From Prolixibacteraceae bacterium (lineage in GTDB: Bacteria; Bacteroidota; Bacteroidia; Bacteroidales; Prolixibacteraceae), in assembly GCA_028683385.1 (NCBI GenBank), contig JAQUIJ010000009.1, positions 186,001 through 250,000 of the forward strand: a DNA stretch of 64,000 nucleotides, read 5' to 3'. Positions 9,210 through 18,311 of this stretch are shown piece by piece. The notes beneath the pieces are model-generated. The model was not told the DNA's origin, ran no database searches, and saw only the letters and a program-made list of their open reading frames with translations. The translations under genes were made by a program, and so were the position numbers. Each line of letters opens with the position of its first letter. Positions within the stretch are counted from its first letter, which is position 1.

Positions 9210-9674
9210 CTAAAAGATTGGGACTTCGCGTTTAAATGTTTCGTCAAGTGAAATAAATGTTTCGGTACTGGCGACTCCAGCAATTTTTTGAATTTTATCA
9301 CTCAAAATATCGCGAAGATGCTCATTGTCTTTGGCATAAACCTTAGCAAATATGGCATACTGGCCAGTAGTATAGTGACATTCTACAATTTCAGGTATCA
9401 TTTTCAGCTTTTCAGCGACAGTAGAATATAGACTCCCTTTTTCGAGAAAGATGCCAATGTATGTGCAGGTCTTGAAATCAATTTTCTTGGGGTCGATGTG
9501 ATAGCCAGAACCAGTTATCACATCCAGATCGATCATTCGGTTGACTCGTTGATGAACGGCAGCTCTTGATACGCCAACTTCGGCAGCTACATCTTTAAAC
9601 GGAATACGCGCATTTTTTGAAATAATGTCCAGAATATTCAAATCGATATCATCCAGTTGATTTCGTAACGTCAT
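9210..9674 (-). CDS. Lrp/AsnC-family transcriptional regulator
   Basis: A 154-residue feast/famine regulator. The N-terminal helix-turn-helix (LDIISKNARIPFKDVAAEVGVSR, AAVHQRVNRM) is followed by an AsnC/RAM effector domain with IPEIVECHYTTGQYAIFAKVYAKDNEHL and the C-terminal VASTETFISLDETFKREVPI. It is a paralogue of the gene at 9865-10344 (same motifs and same C-terminal end), separated from it by a terminator, so they are independent units. The ligand (normally an amino acid) and targets cannot be read from the sequence. Confidence 0.93.
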   Translation of the reverse strand: MTLRNQLDDIDLNILDIISKNARIPFKDVAAEVGVSRAAVHQRVNRMIDLDVITGSGYHIDPKKIDFKTCTYIGIFLEKGSLYSTVAEKLKMIPEIVECHYTTGQYAIFAKVYAKDNEHLRDILSDKIQKIAGVASTETFISLDETFKREVPIF

Positions 9675-9706
9675 GACGGTATATTGAGTGGATAAATTTA
9701 ATGTTT

Positions 9707-9714
9707 CAAAATTA
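9707..9714 (-). promoter_or_regulatory. Candidate -7 box (TAATTTTG)
   Basis: Minus-strand TAATTTTG, fitting TAnnTTTG, lies 33 nt upstream of the Lrp-family start at 9674. No good -33 TTTG. Confidence 0.45.
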
Positions 9715-9806
9715 GCTAAAATTTGATTATTTTGGTAATAAACACGGCATTTTAATTCAATATGTCAGATATTAGTCGCAATAGTTACGAAAAATAGAAA
9801 ATTGAT

Positions 9807-9844
9807 AAAAAAATAAGGGTGTCGTTGTTGTACGGCACCCTTAT
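9807..9844 (-). terminator. Rho-independent terminator
   Basis: A stem of at least 9 bp (9813-9821 with 9836-9844, extendable through a GU pair to 13), followed on the minus strand by seven T. It lies 20 nt after the stop of the Lrp gene at 9865-10344. Confidence 0.88.
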
Positions 9845-9864
9845 CTTAACGTAAAAGTATGTTG

Positions 9865-10344
9865 TTATTTTATCGGAACCTGACGCTTAAACTCCATTTC
9901 GAGCGAAATGAAAGTTTCAGTACTAGCGATTCCTTCTATTTCCTGTAAATCTTCGTCAATTAATTTCTTCAGGTGCTTATTTGTTTTTGTCTGAACTTTA
10001 ATGAAAATGGCATAAGTTCCGGTTACATAATGACATTCAACAACTTCAGGAATTTTTGTTAGTTCGGCAACTACTTGTTTGTGAAATTTGGCTTTTTCGA
10101 GATGAATACCCATATACGCACAAGTAAAATACCCCATTTTTTGAGGATTGACTATAAATTCACTTCCCGAAACAACACCTAAATTGAGTAAACGTTGTAC
10201 CCGTTGGTGAATTGCTGCTCCGGAAACTCCACATTCGCGAGCAACCTCTAAAAATGGAATCCGGGCATTTTTCGTAATCAATTTCAGAATTTTTTCATCC
10301 AATTCGTCTATGTTCGGAAGTGGTTCAATATGCAGATCATTCAT
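9865..10344 (-). CDS. Lrp/AsnC-family transcriptional regulator
   Basis: A 159-residue paralogue of the neighbouring regulator. The HTH region is LKLITKNARIPFLEVARECGVSG with AAIHQRVQRLLNLGVV, followed by the RAM domain (IPEVVECHYVTGTYAIFIKVQTK, IEGIASTETFISLEMEFKRQVPI). The near-identical C-terminal signature with the gene at 9210 points to an old local duplication. A TACTTTTG box at 10383-10390 and a strong terminator at 9807-9844 make it a single-gene transcript. Confidence 0.93.
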   Translation of the reverse strand: MNDLHIEPLPNIDELDEKILKLITKNARIPFLEVARECGVSGAAIHQRVQRLLNLGVVSGSEFIVNPQKMGYFTCAYMGIHLEKAKFHKQVVAELTKIPEVVECHYVTGTYAIFIKVQTKTNKHLKKLIDEDLQEIEGIASTETFISLEMEFKRQVPIK

Positions 10345-10382
10345 AATTTATAGTTATAACTGTCGTTTTAAAAATTGAAACT

Positions 10383-10390
10383 CAAAAGTA
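10383..10390 (-). promoter_or_regulatory. Candidate -7 box (TACTTTTG)
   Basis: Minus-strand TACTTTTG, 39 nt upstream of the Lrp start at 10344. An ATTG (10409-10412) sits 18 nt further upstream as a weak -33 element. Confidence 0.5.
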
Positions 10391-10549
10391 CAAAAAAATG
10401 ATAATCTTCAATTATTCTTGTTTAAAAACATCATGATTGTAATGAACTGAAAGTTAAATTGTCAAATTCACTAATGAACGAATAAAATAGTTTGGCAAAT
10501 GTAAGTGATTTTTTCAATTTGAGAATATGGTATTTGTTCTCCTTATCGC

Positions 10550-11818
10550 TTAGTTAATCCGATTTACAAGTTTTTCAGAGAGATCATTAATGTCGCTGCC
10601 CGAAGGAGCCTGAAAAACCCGAAGTTTAAACTCTGGGATAATTGCCAAAATGTGATCAAAAATGTCCGCCTGAATGGATTCATAATCAACCCAGTCTTTG
10701 TTTTTACTGAACATGTATATTTCAACTGGCAACCCTGTTTCGGTCGGTTGCAGATGCCTGACGAGCAATGTCATATTGTTGTTGGTGTGTGGGCTATTTT
10801 TTAAATACTCTTCCAGGTATTTTCTGAAGATGCCCAGATTTGTTTGTCGACGCCCATTCGGGTATGATTCGTCTTCGATACCAAGTTTTTTATTGTGCTC
10901 GGTTATTTCCTTTTGTCTGTCAGAAACATAGCTCTGTATTAAATGAAGTTTTTTAAACCGTTCGAGCATTTCTTTATCGCAAAACTGAACACTCTTCATG
11001 TCAATATTTATCGATCGTTTGATTCTTCGACCTTCTGATTCTTCCATGCCCGACCAGTTTAGAAACGAATCGGCAACTAATGAATAAGTTGGAATAGTTG
11101 ATATCGTTTTGTCGAAGTTCTGAACCTTGACCGTGTTTAATGAAATATCGATAACGGTTCCATTGGCGTTGTGTTTGGGCATTTCGATCCAGTCGCCTGG
11201 CTTTAACATCTTGTTGGCTGAAAGCTGAATACTGGCAACCAGACCAAGAATGGTGTCTTTAAATACCAATAAAAGAACAGCAGCAATGGCACTTAAACCT
11301 CCAAGAAGGTAAATGGGTGATTTGTCGAAAATGATGCCAATAATGAAGATCCCGGCGATGAAATAAACCAGAATCATTACCAACTGTATGTATCCTTTGA
11401 TCGAACGCGTTGATGCGTATGGGGTAGTCAGGTATATATCGTTCGATGCCTTTAATACTCCGGAAACCACTTTAATGAAAATAACCACAAAATAGATATT
11501 TGTGAATATGGTTAGTAGCCGTGTGACTTCAGGAATCTCAGAAAAGTTACTTGAATAATAAAAGATCAATGCCGAGGTCAGGTGCGACATCGACTGAAAT
11601 ACATTGCGTTTAAGCAGATAATCGTCCCAATCGGTCTTTGATTTCTCGACTAAACGATGAATGATTTTTACTGTCAGAATTTTGGTTATCCAATGAACGA
11701 TCATCGCGACTACGAAAAGGGCTACTATGGTAACCATTACAGCAGTAAGTTTGGCGTACAATTCCAGAAAATCGAGGTCACGGAATAAGTCGTTCAGTAA
11801 TAAATAAAGTGATTTCAT
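10550..11818 (-). CDS. MscS-family mechanosensitive channel (YbdG-like)
   Basis: A 422-residue inner-membrane channel. Several hydrophobic segments occupy about residues 20-185, ending in the pore-lining helix (GGLSAIAAVLLLVFKDTILGLVASIQL). The cytosolic MscS beta-domain follows (LKPGDWIEMPKHNANGTVIDISLNTVKVQNFD, TIPTYSLVADSFLNWSGM). An extra charged insertion (about 265-340, KRSINIDMKSVQFCDKEML to GRRQTNLGIFRKYL) distinguishes the YbdG branch from small MscS. It is expected to open under membrane tension and release osmolytes during hypo-osmotic shock. It stands alone, with a TATTTTTG box upstream. Confidence 0.93.
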   Translation of the reverse strand: MKSLYLLLNDLFRDLDFLELYAKLTAVMVTIVALFVVAMIVHWITKILTVKIIHRLVEKSKTDWDDYLLKRNVFQSMSHLTSALIFYYSSNFSEIPEVTRLLTIFTNIYFVVIFIKVVSGVLKASNDIYLTTPYASTRSIKGYIQLVMILVYFIAGIFIIGIIFDKSPIYLLGGLSAIAAVLLLVFKDTILGLVASIQLSANKMLKPGDWIEMPKHNANGTVIDISLNTVKVQNFDKTISTIPTYSLVADSFLNWSGMEESEGRRIKRSINIDMKSVQFCDKEMLERFKKLHLIQSYVSDRQKEITEHNKKLGIEDESYPNGRRQTNLGIFRKYLEEYLKNSPHTNNNMTLLVRHLQPTETGLPVEIYMFSKNKDWVDYESIQADIFDHILAIIPEFKLRVFQAPSGSDINDLSEKLVNRIN

Positions 11819-11861
11819 TGAAAATAAGTGAGATATGAATTTTTAAAATTTATTCGATATG

Positions 11862-11869
11862 CAAAAATA
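11862..11869 (-). promoter_or_regulatory. Candidate -7 box (TATTTTTG) of the channel gene
   Basis: Minus-strand TATTTTTG, 43 nt upstream of the MscS-family ATG at 11818. No matching -33 TTTG. Confidence 0.4.
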
Positions 11870-11925
11870 AAAACTTTTAGTCTGTCAGAAAATCCTCAAT
11901 AGTCTCTGAATCCAGAACTTCATTG

Positions 11926-12450
11926 TTATGCCCCGTACACCCAATGGTAGATTTGATCTTTGATTCTTTCGAAATCTTCAGGTTTTATTTTTGTCGGATA
12001 GCTCATTAATAGCATTTTAACACTCATTTTTTCGATCGAGTAGGGTGGCTGAAAGTAACTGAAGTCATTCACTGTAAAGTTTAATCGCTCATAAAATTCC
12101 ATTCGCTTTCGGGCTGTCTCAGTAAGCGGTTCTTCAATTTCAAGTACGATCGGTTTTGAATTTATAGTGAGAACATGCTCTATTGTTTGAGTTCCGTAGC
12201 CTTTTCCTTGCTCGTTATCCCGAATGGCAAAATGTTCAATGAAATTGAATCCTGTCAGATTCCAGATCGAAATGAAGCCCAGATATTTTTGCTGATCGTA
12301 AATTTCATTCAGGCTGAATTGTTTATTGTCCAGTAATTCAAGCAACTGAGTCCATTCCCTTCGCTCATCTTCAGGAAATGACGTCTCATAAATCTGTTTA
12401 AAATCAGAATTTAGGCTGTCGGGATTTTTTACCGGATGTAGTTGGATCAT
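11926..12450 (-). CDS. GNAT-family N-acetyltransferase
   Basis: A 174-residue acetyltransferase-fold protein. The acetyl-CoA-binding motif appears as IRDNEQGKGYGTQTIEHVL (Q/R-x-x-G-x-G/A pattern), preceded by strand beta4 FNFIEHFAI and followed by PIVLEIEEPLTETARKRMEFYERLNF, the usual beta5-alpha4 region with an F-Y-x-x-x-x-F motif. The acceptor substrate is unknown. It is followed at 47 bp by arfB on the same strand, so a short operon with arfB and the Cys-cluster gene is possible. Confidence 0.88.
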   Translation of the reverse strand: MIQLHPVKNPDSLNSDFKQIYETSFPEDERREWTQLLELLDNKQFSLNEIYDQQKYLGFISIWNLTGFNFIEHFAIRDNEQGKGYGTQTIEHVLTINSKPIVLEIEEPLTETARKRMEFYERLNFTVNDFSYFQPPYSIEKMSVKMLLMSYPTKIKPEDFERIKDQIYHWVYGA

Positions 12451-12497
12451 AAAGTTTTATGCTGAAATGTCGATTGAATGGATGAGCCGATGAATGA

Positions 12498-12914
12498 TTA
12501 ATCGTCGAATTTCTGGCGGTTTTGCTTTATCTCAGCCTTAATTCGCTTTGTGGCCAATCTTCTTTCTACCGAGCCTTTTGTTGGTCTGGTATTTTTCCGG
12601 GGTTTAACCGGCGTCAAAGCCTTTGCAATAAGTAAATATAGCTTTTCAATGGCATCTTCCTTGTTCGAGAGTTGCGAGCGGTCGCGCTGGGAAATAACGC
12701 TCAATATTCCTTCTGACGTAATTTTTGATGCCAGTTTTACCAGAAGTATATTCTTTTGATCTTCAGACAGCAAGTCAGAGTTCTGAATGTCGAACCGAAG
12801 CTCAACTTTCGAATTCACCTTGTTTACATTTTGACCGCCAGGACCACTGCTTCGCGATGTAAGGAATTGGAATTCAGCGGATAGATCAGGAATATTTACT
12901 GTTAGTTCCGGCAT
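12498..12914 (-). CDS. arfB: Alternative ribosome-rescue factor ArfB (YaeJ)
   Basis: A 138-residue peptidyl-tRNA hydrolase that frees ribosomes stalled at mRNA 3' ends. The release-factor catalytic loop SSGPGGQNVNKVNSKVEL carries GGQ at residues 26-28. The C-terminal tail is basic (KPRKNTRPTKGSVERRLATKRIKAEIKQNR), as expected for the part that inserts into the mRNA entry channel. Its length fits ArfB, not a full release factor. It begins 3 bp after the stop of the upstream Cys-cluster gene. Confidence 0.95.
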   Translation of the reverse strand: MPELTVNIPDLSAEFQFLTSRSSGPGGQNVNKVNSKVELRFDIQNSDLLSEDQKNILLVKLASKITSEGILSVISQRDRSQLSNKEDAIEKLYLLIAKALTPVKPRKNTRPTKGSVERRLATKRIKAEIKQNRQKFDD

Positions 12915-12917
12915 TTA

Positions 12918-13535
12918 TTATTTGTTTCCAATTTGAGGGTTCAGCTTCTTGTTTGGTTTTCGAATGGGCCGATTCGAATAATAATAGGCAACATGCTCAA
13001 TGGCTTTCCTGATGCTTACATTGATCGGATTGTAATCGTTAGCCATTTGCGTGTCGATAAAGTAGATCTGGTAATAAAAGTCAGTTACCAACGGGATATT
13101 CATTCCTTTGGCGTTGATGAGTTCAGATGCTCGCTTGAATTCTTCAGGATATTCGTGTTTGATATGCGTACAGGTGTAAACCGCTAATTTCGAATTCTTA
13201 TCGCGAACCGCAGAAAACCCAAAAAGTCGGCAAATGAGTCCACGTTGTTCATAAGCGCCACAACCCGCAGTTTGTCCGAGCGCTGGGTTTTTTGCCAGGT
13301 TGATGCAATGTTCGGGTTCGGTGTCCAAAAGATCAAGAGCGGCTTCGTGTAAGTTGTTCTGAACCAAATGATAGGCAAGTGGTAGGAATTCAAGAACATT
13401 GGCTTCCAATCCTTTCTTTAAACAGCACAGGTTGCAATTTGTCAAACACTTCAGGTTCGATTGTTTCCCAAATTTTTGGGTTTCTCTGTCTAATTGTTTA
13501 AAAACCCGTTCAATTTTTCTGATCTTTTCGAGCAT
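12918..13535 (-). CDS. YkgJ-type cysteine-cluster protein
   Basis: A 205-residue protein with a CxxxCxxCC cluster near residue 30 (CLTNCNLCC) and a second group (CGAYEQRGLICRLFGF, then CTH), the pattern of the YkgJ/UPF0153 zinc- or iron-binding family. The Cys spacing suggests a metal site; the biochemical role is unknown. It is probably co-transcribed with arfB and possibly the GNAT gene downstream. The C-terminal basic tail (RPIRKPNKKLNPQIGNK) is not conserved to my knowledge. Confidence 0.82.
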   Translation of the reverse strand: MLEKIRKIERVFKQLDRETQKFGKQSNLKCLTNCNLCCLKKGLEANVLEFLPLAYHLVQNNLHEAALDLLDTEPEHCINLAKNPALGQTAGCGAYEQRGLICRLFGFSAVRDKNSKLAVYTCTHIKHEYPEEFKRASELINAKGMNIPLVTDFYYQIYFIDTQMANDYNPINVSIRKAIEHVAYYYSNRPIRKPNKKLNPQIGNK

Positions 13536-13687
13536 AAAATTACTTTTCGTAAAAGTGCACCAAATTTAGTTGAAATGTTGGTTAATTTCTGTGACAAATG
13601 AAAAGATTCGCAGGTAATACCAATCCTTTGTAAATAAGGAATATCGGTCTGATTTGGATAAACATTACAAATAAAACGAATGGTAAT

Positions 13688-14230
13688 TTAGGGTTCCCAG
13701 GGCGATTTGTGGGAAGATACACTCACTCTTGTTTCGACTTTGAAATTTTTTGAAACCTTGTATTGCATAAACATGGAAGCCCCTTTGGTACTCATGTTTT
13801 GGATCGCCGGATTTAACTCGGGGCGATCAAAAACAGACTGCGCTCCGAAACTATTCCCACCAATCGAAAACTTATCGCTCAGCCGGTAAGTTGACTGGTT
13901 AAAAACCATTCCATTGGTATAAAAGGGCGAGATTATGAATCCGTTGGTCGAAAAGGACTCAGTTGTTGATTTGGAAGAATTGAGGTATTTTTTGAGATCC
14001 AGATTTTTACTGTAATCGGGTAGGAGTGGCTGGTTAAACATGGATTTGTCGGGCAAATTTATTTCTCCCATCGAAAAAGAATTCTCGAAAAGCAAAGGTT
14101 TCTCCAGGTTGAGCTCTTTAAATCGATCTTCCTGATGAATCCGGGGAATGCTGTCTAAATGAATTTCCTTTTGCGCATAACTGAAAAGTACTGCACAAAA
14201 GGAAACCAGGAAAAAAATAAACCGTTTCAT
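13688..14230 (-). CDS. Exported hypothetical protein
   Basis: A 180-residue protein with a clear signal peptide (FIFFLVSFCAVLFSYAQ, cleaved after residue ~19). The mature part has no motif I recognise. It carries a Pro/Leu/Asn-rich stretch, then Ser/Thr-rich strands (STNGFIISPFYTNGMVF, YRLSDKFSIGGNSFGAQSVF) ending in VETRVSVSSHKSPWEP. The alternating pattern suggests membrane-associated beta structure rather than a full barrel. It lies 23 bp downstream of the porin-like gene at 14254 on the same strand and is probably co-transcribed with it. Confidence 0.65.
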   Translation of the reverse strand: MKRFIFFLVSFCAVLFSYAQKEIHLDSIPRIHQEDRFKELNLEKPLLFENSFSMGEINLPDKSMFNQPLLPDYSKNLDLKKYLNSSKSTTESFSTNGFIISPFYTNGMVFNQSTYRLSDKFSIGGNSFGAQSVFDRPELNPAIQNMSTKGASMFMQYKVSKNFKVETRVSVSSHKSPWEP

Positions 14231-14253
14231 ACGGTAAATATACTTTATTCATT

Positions 14254-14817
14254 CTAAAATAACTTCATTCCCAAACTGATTACAAACGTTCCGTTTGTAT
14301 CATATTTAGGATCGAAATTTTTACTGTACGATTCCATTCTGGCATCGAGGGTTAGGAACAGAAAATCGACACCAGCTCCATATTGCCATCCAAATCGGCT
14401 ATTCTTTATATTGTCCTGAGTTAACTGACTTTTCCCACTTTTATCCGTCAAAAATGAAAAGACAGGACCAGCCATGATTCTAATATTCAGAGCTTTCTGG
14501 TTGATTATTTTAAATCCAATTAAAGCAGGAACATCGATTGTTTTTAAGTCAAATTTATCTTTGGTTGATAAATTAATTGCATCAATGTATTCCTTTGAGT
14601 TAAAATAAGCCTCGGGCTGAACGTAAATTGAGCCAAAGTTAATCCGGGCGAATGCACCAAACTGAAATTTATTAATTGTTTCCTGGTTATAATCTGCAAC
14701 ATTGGCAGAAATTTTCGTGGTATTTAGTCCAACTTTTGGACCAAAGTCAAATACATCCTGAGCATTCCCTGTTAAGGCAACTATAGCCAACAGGATAAGA
14801 ATTGTAAGTTTTTTCAT
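14254..14817 (-). CDS. Outer-membrane beta-barrel protein, PorT-like
   Basis: A 187-residue protein of the small 8-stranded outer-membrane barrel type (OMP_b-brl_2, PorT-like). It has a signal peptide (LTILILLAIVALTGNAQ) and the usual opening FDFGPKVGLNTTKI. Alternating strands follow (FGAFARINFGSIYVQPEAYFNSKEY, IDVPALIGFKIINQKALNIRIMAGPVF, FGWQYGAGVDFLFLTLDARM) and the last strand is FVISLGMKLF, ending in Phe as outer-membrane barrels do. Substrate or partner is unknown. It sits directly upstream of the small exported protein at 13688. Confidence 0.85.
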   Translation of the reverse strand: MKKLTILILLAIVALTGNAQDVFDFGPKVGLNTTKISANVADYNQETINKFQFGAFARINFGSIYVQPEAYFNSKEYIDAINLSTKDKFDLKTIDVPALIGFKIINQKALNIRIMAGPVFSFLTDKSGKSQLTQDNIKNSRFGWQYGAGVDFLFLTLDARMESYSKNFDPKYDTNGTFVISLGMKLF

Positions 14818-14901
14818 AGCTGTTTTATTTATTGAATAAACGTTTAATTGTGATTATTAGTATAGACAAATATTATGCCCGATAGTTGCACAACAAAACG
14901 C

Positions 14902-15897
14902 TTACAGCGAACCACGAATGATTAGCCGGGTTGGCATAACTGAGTTAACTCGCTCTTTATTAACAATGAAATTAGCACAATCTTTACCCAATCGAACAAA
15001 ATCGGTAGAAATTACTGTAATTCCGGAGCCAACAATTTCTTTCATCGGAGAATCATTATAAGAAATTATGCCAACTTCTTTCCCAATTTGATAACTGTTT
15101 TTCTTACAATCTTTCACAATCTTTACCAAATCTGAATCTTTGATGACCAGATAGGCCTGTCCCGGCTGAACTTCGCGGTCGTCGATATTCTCCAATACAT
15201 TGTGTTTCAGTTGGTGTTCGGTGCAAAACCGGTTGAATGCATCAATGGTTTCAATGGGATGTGGGGTGTTTCCTGGGAAAACAAGTATAAATTCCTGGTA
15301 TTTTTGAATAAGTTCCAGCCCTGAACTCAAACAATCGTAAACAGCCTGATTGAAATCCTGGGTGAGACTGGAAACCTCATTTTTAGGATCAAATCCCATA
15401 TCAAGGATCAAAAGCTTTTTGGGATCAATTTTGCGAACCACTTCTTCCAGACTTTTGTTGTTGATATTCATCACAATATACATGCTGTAACGACCCAGGC
15501 TATTCAGAATAAGCTGATTAAAAATTTCAGGGTTGTAGTGGTGAAATAAAAGGTCAATCGAATACTTATCAGGAATATTTGCCCTCAGCGATTTGTAGAG
15601 TTGTTCCTTAAAGGCGCTGAAATCGTCTAACAAAATAAATACCCGGTACGACTCGGAGGAAACAAAATATCCCTTGGTTGGTGTTGAGGAAATGATGCTT
15701 CGTTGCTTTAAAATCGAATAGGCTTTAAAGATGGTGTCGCGCGAGATCCCACTTTCCCGGTTTAACTGATTGACAGAAGGCAAAAAATCACCATCCTTTA
15801 AAATTCCAAGATTAATTGCTTCGCTAACAGCATGAATCAATTGCTGTATCTTGGTTTGAGAAGAACTTTCGTCTAATTTAAATGTAAATTGTTCCAT
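14902..15897 (-). CDS. fucR: GntR-family repressor with sugar-binding domain, likely FucR
   Basis: A 331-residue regulator. The N-terminal GntR winged helix (about residues 10-78) has LPSVNQLNRESGISRDTIFKAYSILKQRSIISSTPTKGYFV. The C-terminal ~250 residues have the periplasmic-binding/LacI fold (IYVMNINN, ILDMGFDP, LVFPGNTPHPIETIDAF, VGIISYNDSPMKEIVGSGITVISTDF). This architecture, next to L-fucose isomerase, matches the FucR repressor of Bacteroides fucose genes; the role is inferred from neighbourhood and fold. A hairpin with a T-run lies only 14-47 bp upstream of its ATG (15911-15944), so expression from the fucI side may be attenuated. Confidence 0.82.
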   Translation of the reverse strand: MEQFTFKLDESSSQTKIQQLIHAVSEAINLGILKDGDFLPSVNQLNRESGISRDTIFKAYSILKQRSIISSTPTKGYFVSSESYRVFILLDDFSAFKEQLYKSLRANIPDKYSIDLLFHHYNPEIFNQLILNSLGRYSMYIVMNINNKSLEEVVRKIDPKKLLILDMGFDPKNEVSSLTQDFNQAVYDCLSSGLELIQKYQEFILVFPGNTPHPIETIDAFNRFCTEHQLKHNVLENIDDREVQPGQAYLVIKDSDLVKIVKDCKKNSYQIGKEVGIISYNDSPMKEIVGSGITVISTDFVRLGKDCANFIVNKERVNSVMPTRLIIRGSL

Positions 15898-15910
15898 CCT
15901 GATTGTTTTG

Positions 15911-15944
15911 AAAAAGCCTGAACTGCAAGTACAATTCAGGCTTT
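15911..15944 (-). terminator. Intergenic terminator/attenuator between fucI and fucR
   Basis: A perfect 10-bp stem (15913-15922 with 15935-15944, AAAGCCTGAA), followed on the minus strand by TTTTT. It ends fucI transcription 78 bp after the stop codon and stops just short of the regulator's ATG (15897). Confidence 0.85.
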
Positions 15945-16022
15945 CAACTTATATCAGTTGCGAAGATAGCAATTTTTAAACTTTAGGCACTCCCAACTTT
16001 AGCTCACTTTAAACACTTTATA

Positions 16023-17810
16023 TTATTTATACAGTGGCCCGTATGTAGCACAGGCACGGTAATCGGCTCCTTCTTTGTCGGTTCCGAAAGCCGACCAGGC
16101 ACTTGGTCTGAAAATCTGGTCGTTGCTTACATTGTGCATGTTTACCGGAATGCGAAGAATTGAAGCCAAAGTAATAAGGTCGGCGCCGATGTGTCCGTAG
16201 GAAATTGCTCCATGGTTTGCACCCCAGTTAGCCATTACGCTGTACACATCTTTAAATGCATCGTTGTCAGCCAAACGTGGAACAAACCAGGTAGTTGGCC
16301 AGGTTGGGTTAGTGCGTTTGTCCAATACTTCATGAACATCATCAGGCAGTTCAACAGTCCAGCCTTCGGCAATCTGCAAAACTGGCCCAATTCCTTTAAC
16401 CAGGTTAACGCGCGACATGGTAACCGGCATTTCACCAGCGGTTTTAAACAGCGATGAATAGCCACCTCCGCGGAAGTATCCCAAATCGGCAGGGCACCAA
16501 CTGGTGTTTTTGAGGCAAGAAGCTGCTTCTTCTTCCGTGATTTCCCAGAACGGTTTCATTGCCGGATTTCCGTTGGCATCTTTTTGACGCGCGGTTGCAT
16601 CGAGTGTTGTTGAACCAGAGTTGATCAGGTGAATGATACCTCCGCTTGCTTTTCCGGTCAATTCTTTTCCGGTCACACGTTTCACTGCATCAGCACTCCA
16701 GAACGTACGTACGTCGGAGAAAATTTGTGCGGTATTGGTCAGCAAATGTCCGAACAACATCGAAACTCCGTTCAAACTATCGTTTTCAGTAGCAAATACA
16801 TAAGCTTCGCGTATTCCATTCCAGTCGAACGATGAATTCAGAATGGCTTCAGTAAAATCGGCATTTGGATAATAATCGGTCCATTGACGTTGTCCCTGGA
16901 AACCTCCCAGAATAGCATTACGGCCTTTCGATTCTTCGCCAAACCCCATTGCCTTTAACTTTGGATTTCCAACCATCAGGTCACGGGCAATTAAAGTCAT
17001 TTTAACTACAATTTCCCATTCCCAATCTTTCCGCTCGCGCGACGATTGTTTTTCAGGGCGGTTTGTATCCTCGCCTTCAGCGCAGTTGGTTTTAGTCCAT
17101 GCCATTGCTTTTGCATATTCTTCCTGATCAAAAATGCCTTTTTCGATCCGGCGAATAAATTCAACCGATTCAACAAATTCAGTACGAATGCCCAGATATT
17201 CCTGGAAGAAATCGGGATCGACCATCGAACCGGCAATACCCATGGAAGAGTAGCCAATCGATAAATACGATTTTCCTTTCATTTGAGCAGTGGCCAGAGC
17301 TGCTTTGGTGAAGCGCAATAATTTTTCCTGAACATCGGCAGGAATGCTGGTGTCGCCTGCATCCTGAACATCGCGGCCATAAATTCCGAAAGCCGGAAGT
17401 CCTTTTTGCGAGTATCCGGCTAATGCGGCAGCCAAATAAACTGCGCCCGGACGTTCTGTTCCGTTGAAACCCCATACTGCTTTGGGCATTGAAGGATGTG
17501 TATCCATCACTTCGGTACCGTAACACCAGCATGGTGTTACAGTTAGCGATACGCCAACGCCTTCTTTTTCGAATTTATCGGCACAATAAGCAGCATCGGC
17601 AACACCGCCAATAGTGGTGTCGGCAATTACGCATTCCACTTTTTCGCCACTTGGGAAACGCAGGTTTTCTTCAATAAATTTTGCGGCAGCTTTGGCCATG
17701 TTCATGGTCTGCACTTCGAGTGATTCGCGTACGCCCATTTCTCTTCCGTCAATCACAGGGCGGATGCCAACTTTAGGCAAACGACCTATCAATCTGCTGT
17801 TTTGATTCAT
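16023..17810 (-). CDS. fucI: L-fucose isomerase FucI
   Basis: A 595-residue cytosolic isomerase converting L-fucose to L-fuculose (also D-arabinose to D-ribulose), close to the family length of about 590. It begins [21 protein letters not shown]. It also shows [39 protein letters not shown], the metal-site region with Glu and Asp ([21 protein letters not shown]), and the C-terminal [37 protein letters not shown]. No fucK, fucA or fucP is visible, so the rest of the pathway lies elsewhere. The next gene is a GntR regulator of the FucR type. Confidence 0.97.
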   Translation of the reverse strand: MNQNSRLIGRLPKVGIRPVIDGREMGVRESLEVQTMNMAKAAAKFIEENLRFPSGEKVECVIADTTIGGVADAAYCADKFEKEGVGVSLTVTPCWCYGTEVMDTHPSMPKAVWGFNGTERPGAVYLAAALAGYSQKGLPAFGIYGRDVQDAGDTSIPADVQEKLLRFTKAALATAQMKGKSYLSIGYSSMGIAGSMVDPDFFQEYLGIRTEFVESVEFIRRIEKGIFDQEEYAKAMAWTKTNCAEGEDTNRPEKQSSRERKDWEWEIVVKMTLIARDLMVGNPKLKAMGFGEESKGRNAILGGFQGQRQWTDYYPNADFTEAILNSSFDWNGIREAYVFATENDSLNGVSMLFGHLLTNTAQIFSDVRTFWSADAVKRVTGKELTGKASGGIIHLINSGSTTLDATARQKDANGNPAMKPFWEITEEEAASCLKNTSWCPADLGYFRGGGYSSLFKTAGEMPVTMSRVNLVKGIGPVLQIAEGWTVELPDDVHEVLDKRTNPTWPTTWFVPRLADNDAFKDVYSVMANWGANHGAISYGHIGADLITLASILRIPVNMHNVSNDQIFRPSAWSAFGTDKEGADYRACATYGPLYK

Positions 17811-18116
17811 CTTAGAGTCAGTTTTTTAGTTTTAATTTATATGAATTTTATATTGTCCTGTACTGTGCTGCTAAGTAAATACTTTTTTTCAAATTCGGGA
17901 ATGTTGAGAAACACATTTCAGACAATTTCAGGAAGGAATAATGGTGTCAACTGTAAAGTTGGTGAAGTTGTATTCAATGTTCTTTAGTTAAGAAACCATA
18001 CAATAAAAACGGTATGGTGTGTTTTACCCATTTTTCTGCACAATGTGGACATGACATGTTGATGGGATTCCTCATTCCGTTTCACTTCATTCGGAATGAC
18101 AGGTTGGTATTCGTGG

Positions 18117-18311
18117 TGCGGCTGTATCAAAAGTGATTATGTTTTTTCGAAAACTTATAATTTGAAAGTACAAACACTGTTAAAACCCCTAAATCCCCTG
18201 AAGGGGACTTCAAAGCCGCCCCTTCAGGGGAGGTTGGGAGGGGTAAAATGAAGGTGAACTTACAATTTGAAAGTTGCATTTGTGAAATTTTGACTTTTGA
18301 TACAACCGCAT
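18117..18311. repeat. MITE-like element, copy 1
   Basis: About 195 bp bounded by imperfect terminal inverted repeats (GCGGCTGTATCAAAAGT on the left; ACTTTTGATACAACCGC on the right). Inside are the direct words AACTTATAATTTGAAAGT and AACTTACAATTTGAAAGT, and a central GC-rich stem (TCCCCTGAAGGGG with CCCCTTCAGGGGA). A second copy at 40490-40704 is nearly identical in sequence and layout. It has no coding capacity, so it is non-autonomous. Confidence 0.85.

Noticed and set aside
16023-17810. Complete fucose catabolic operon
   Set aside because: Only fucI and a GntR-type regulator are present; no kinase, aldolase or permease lies next to them.
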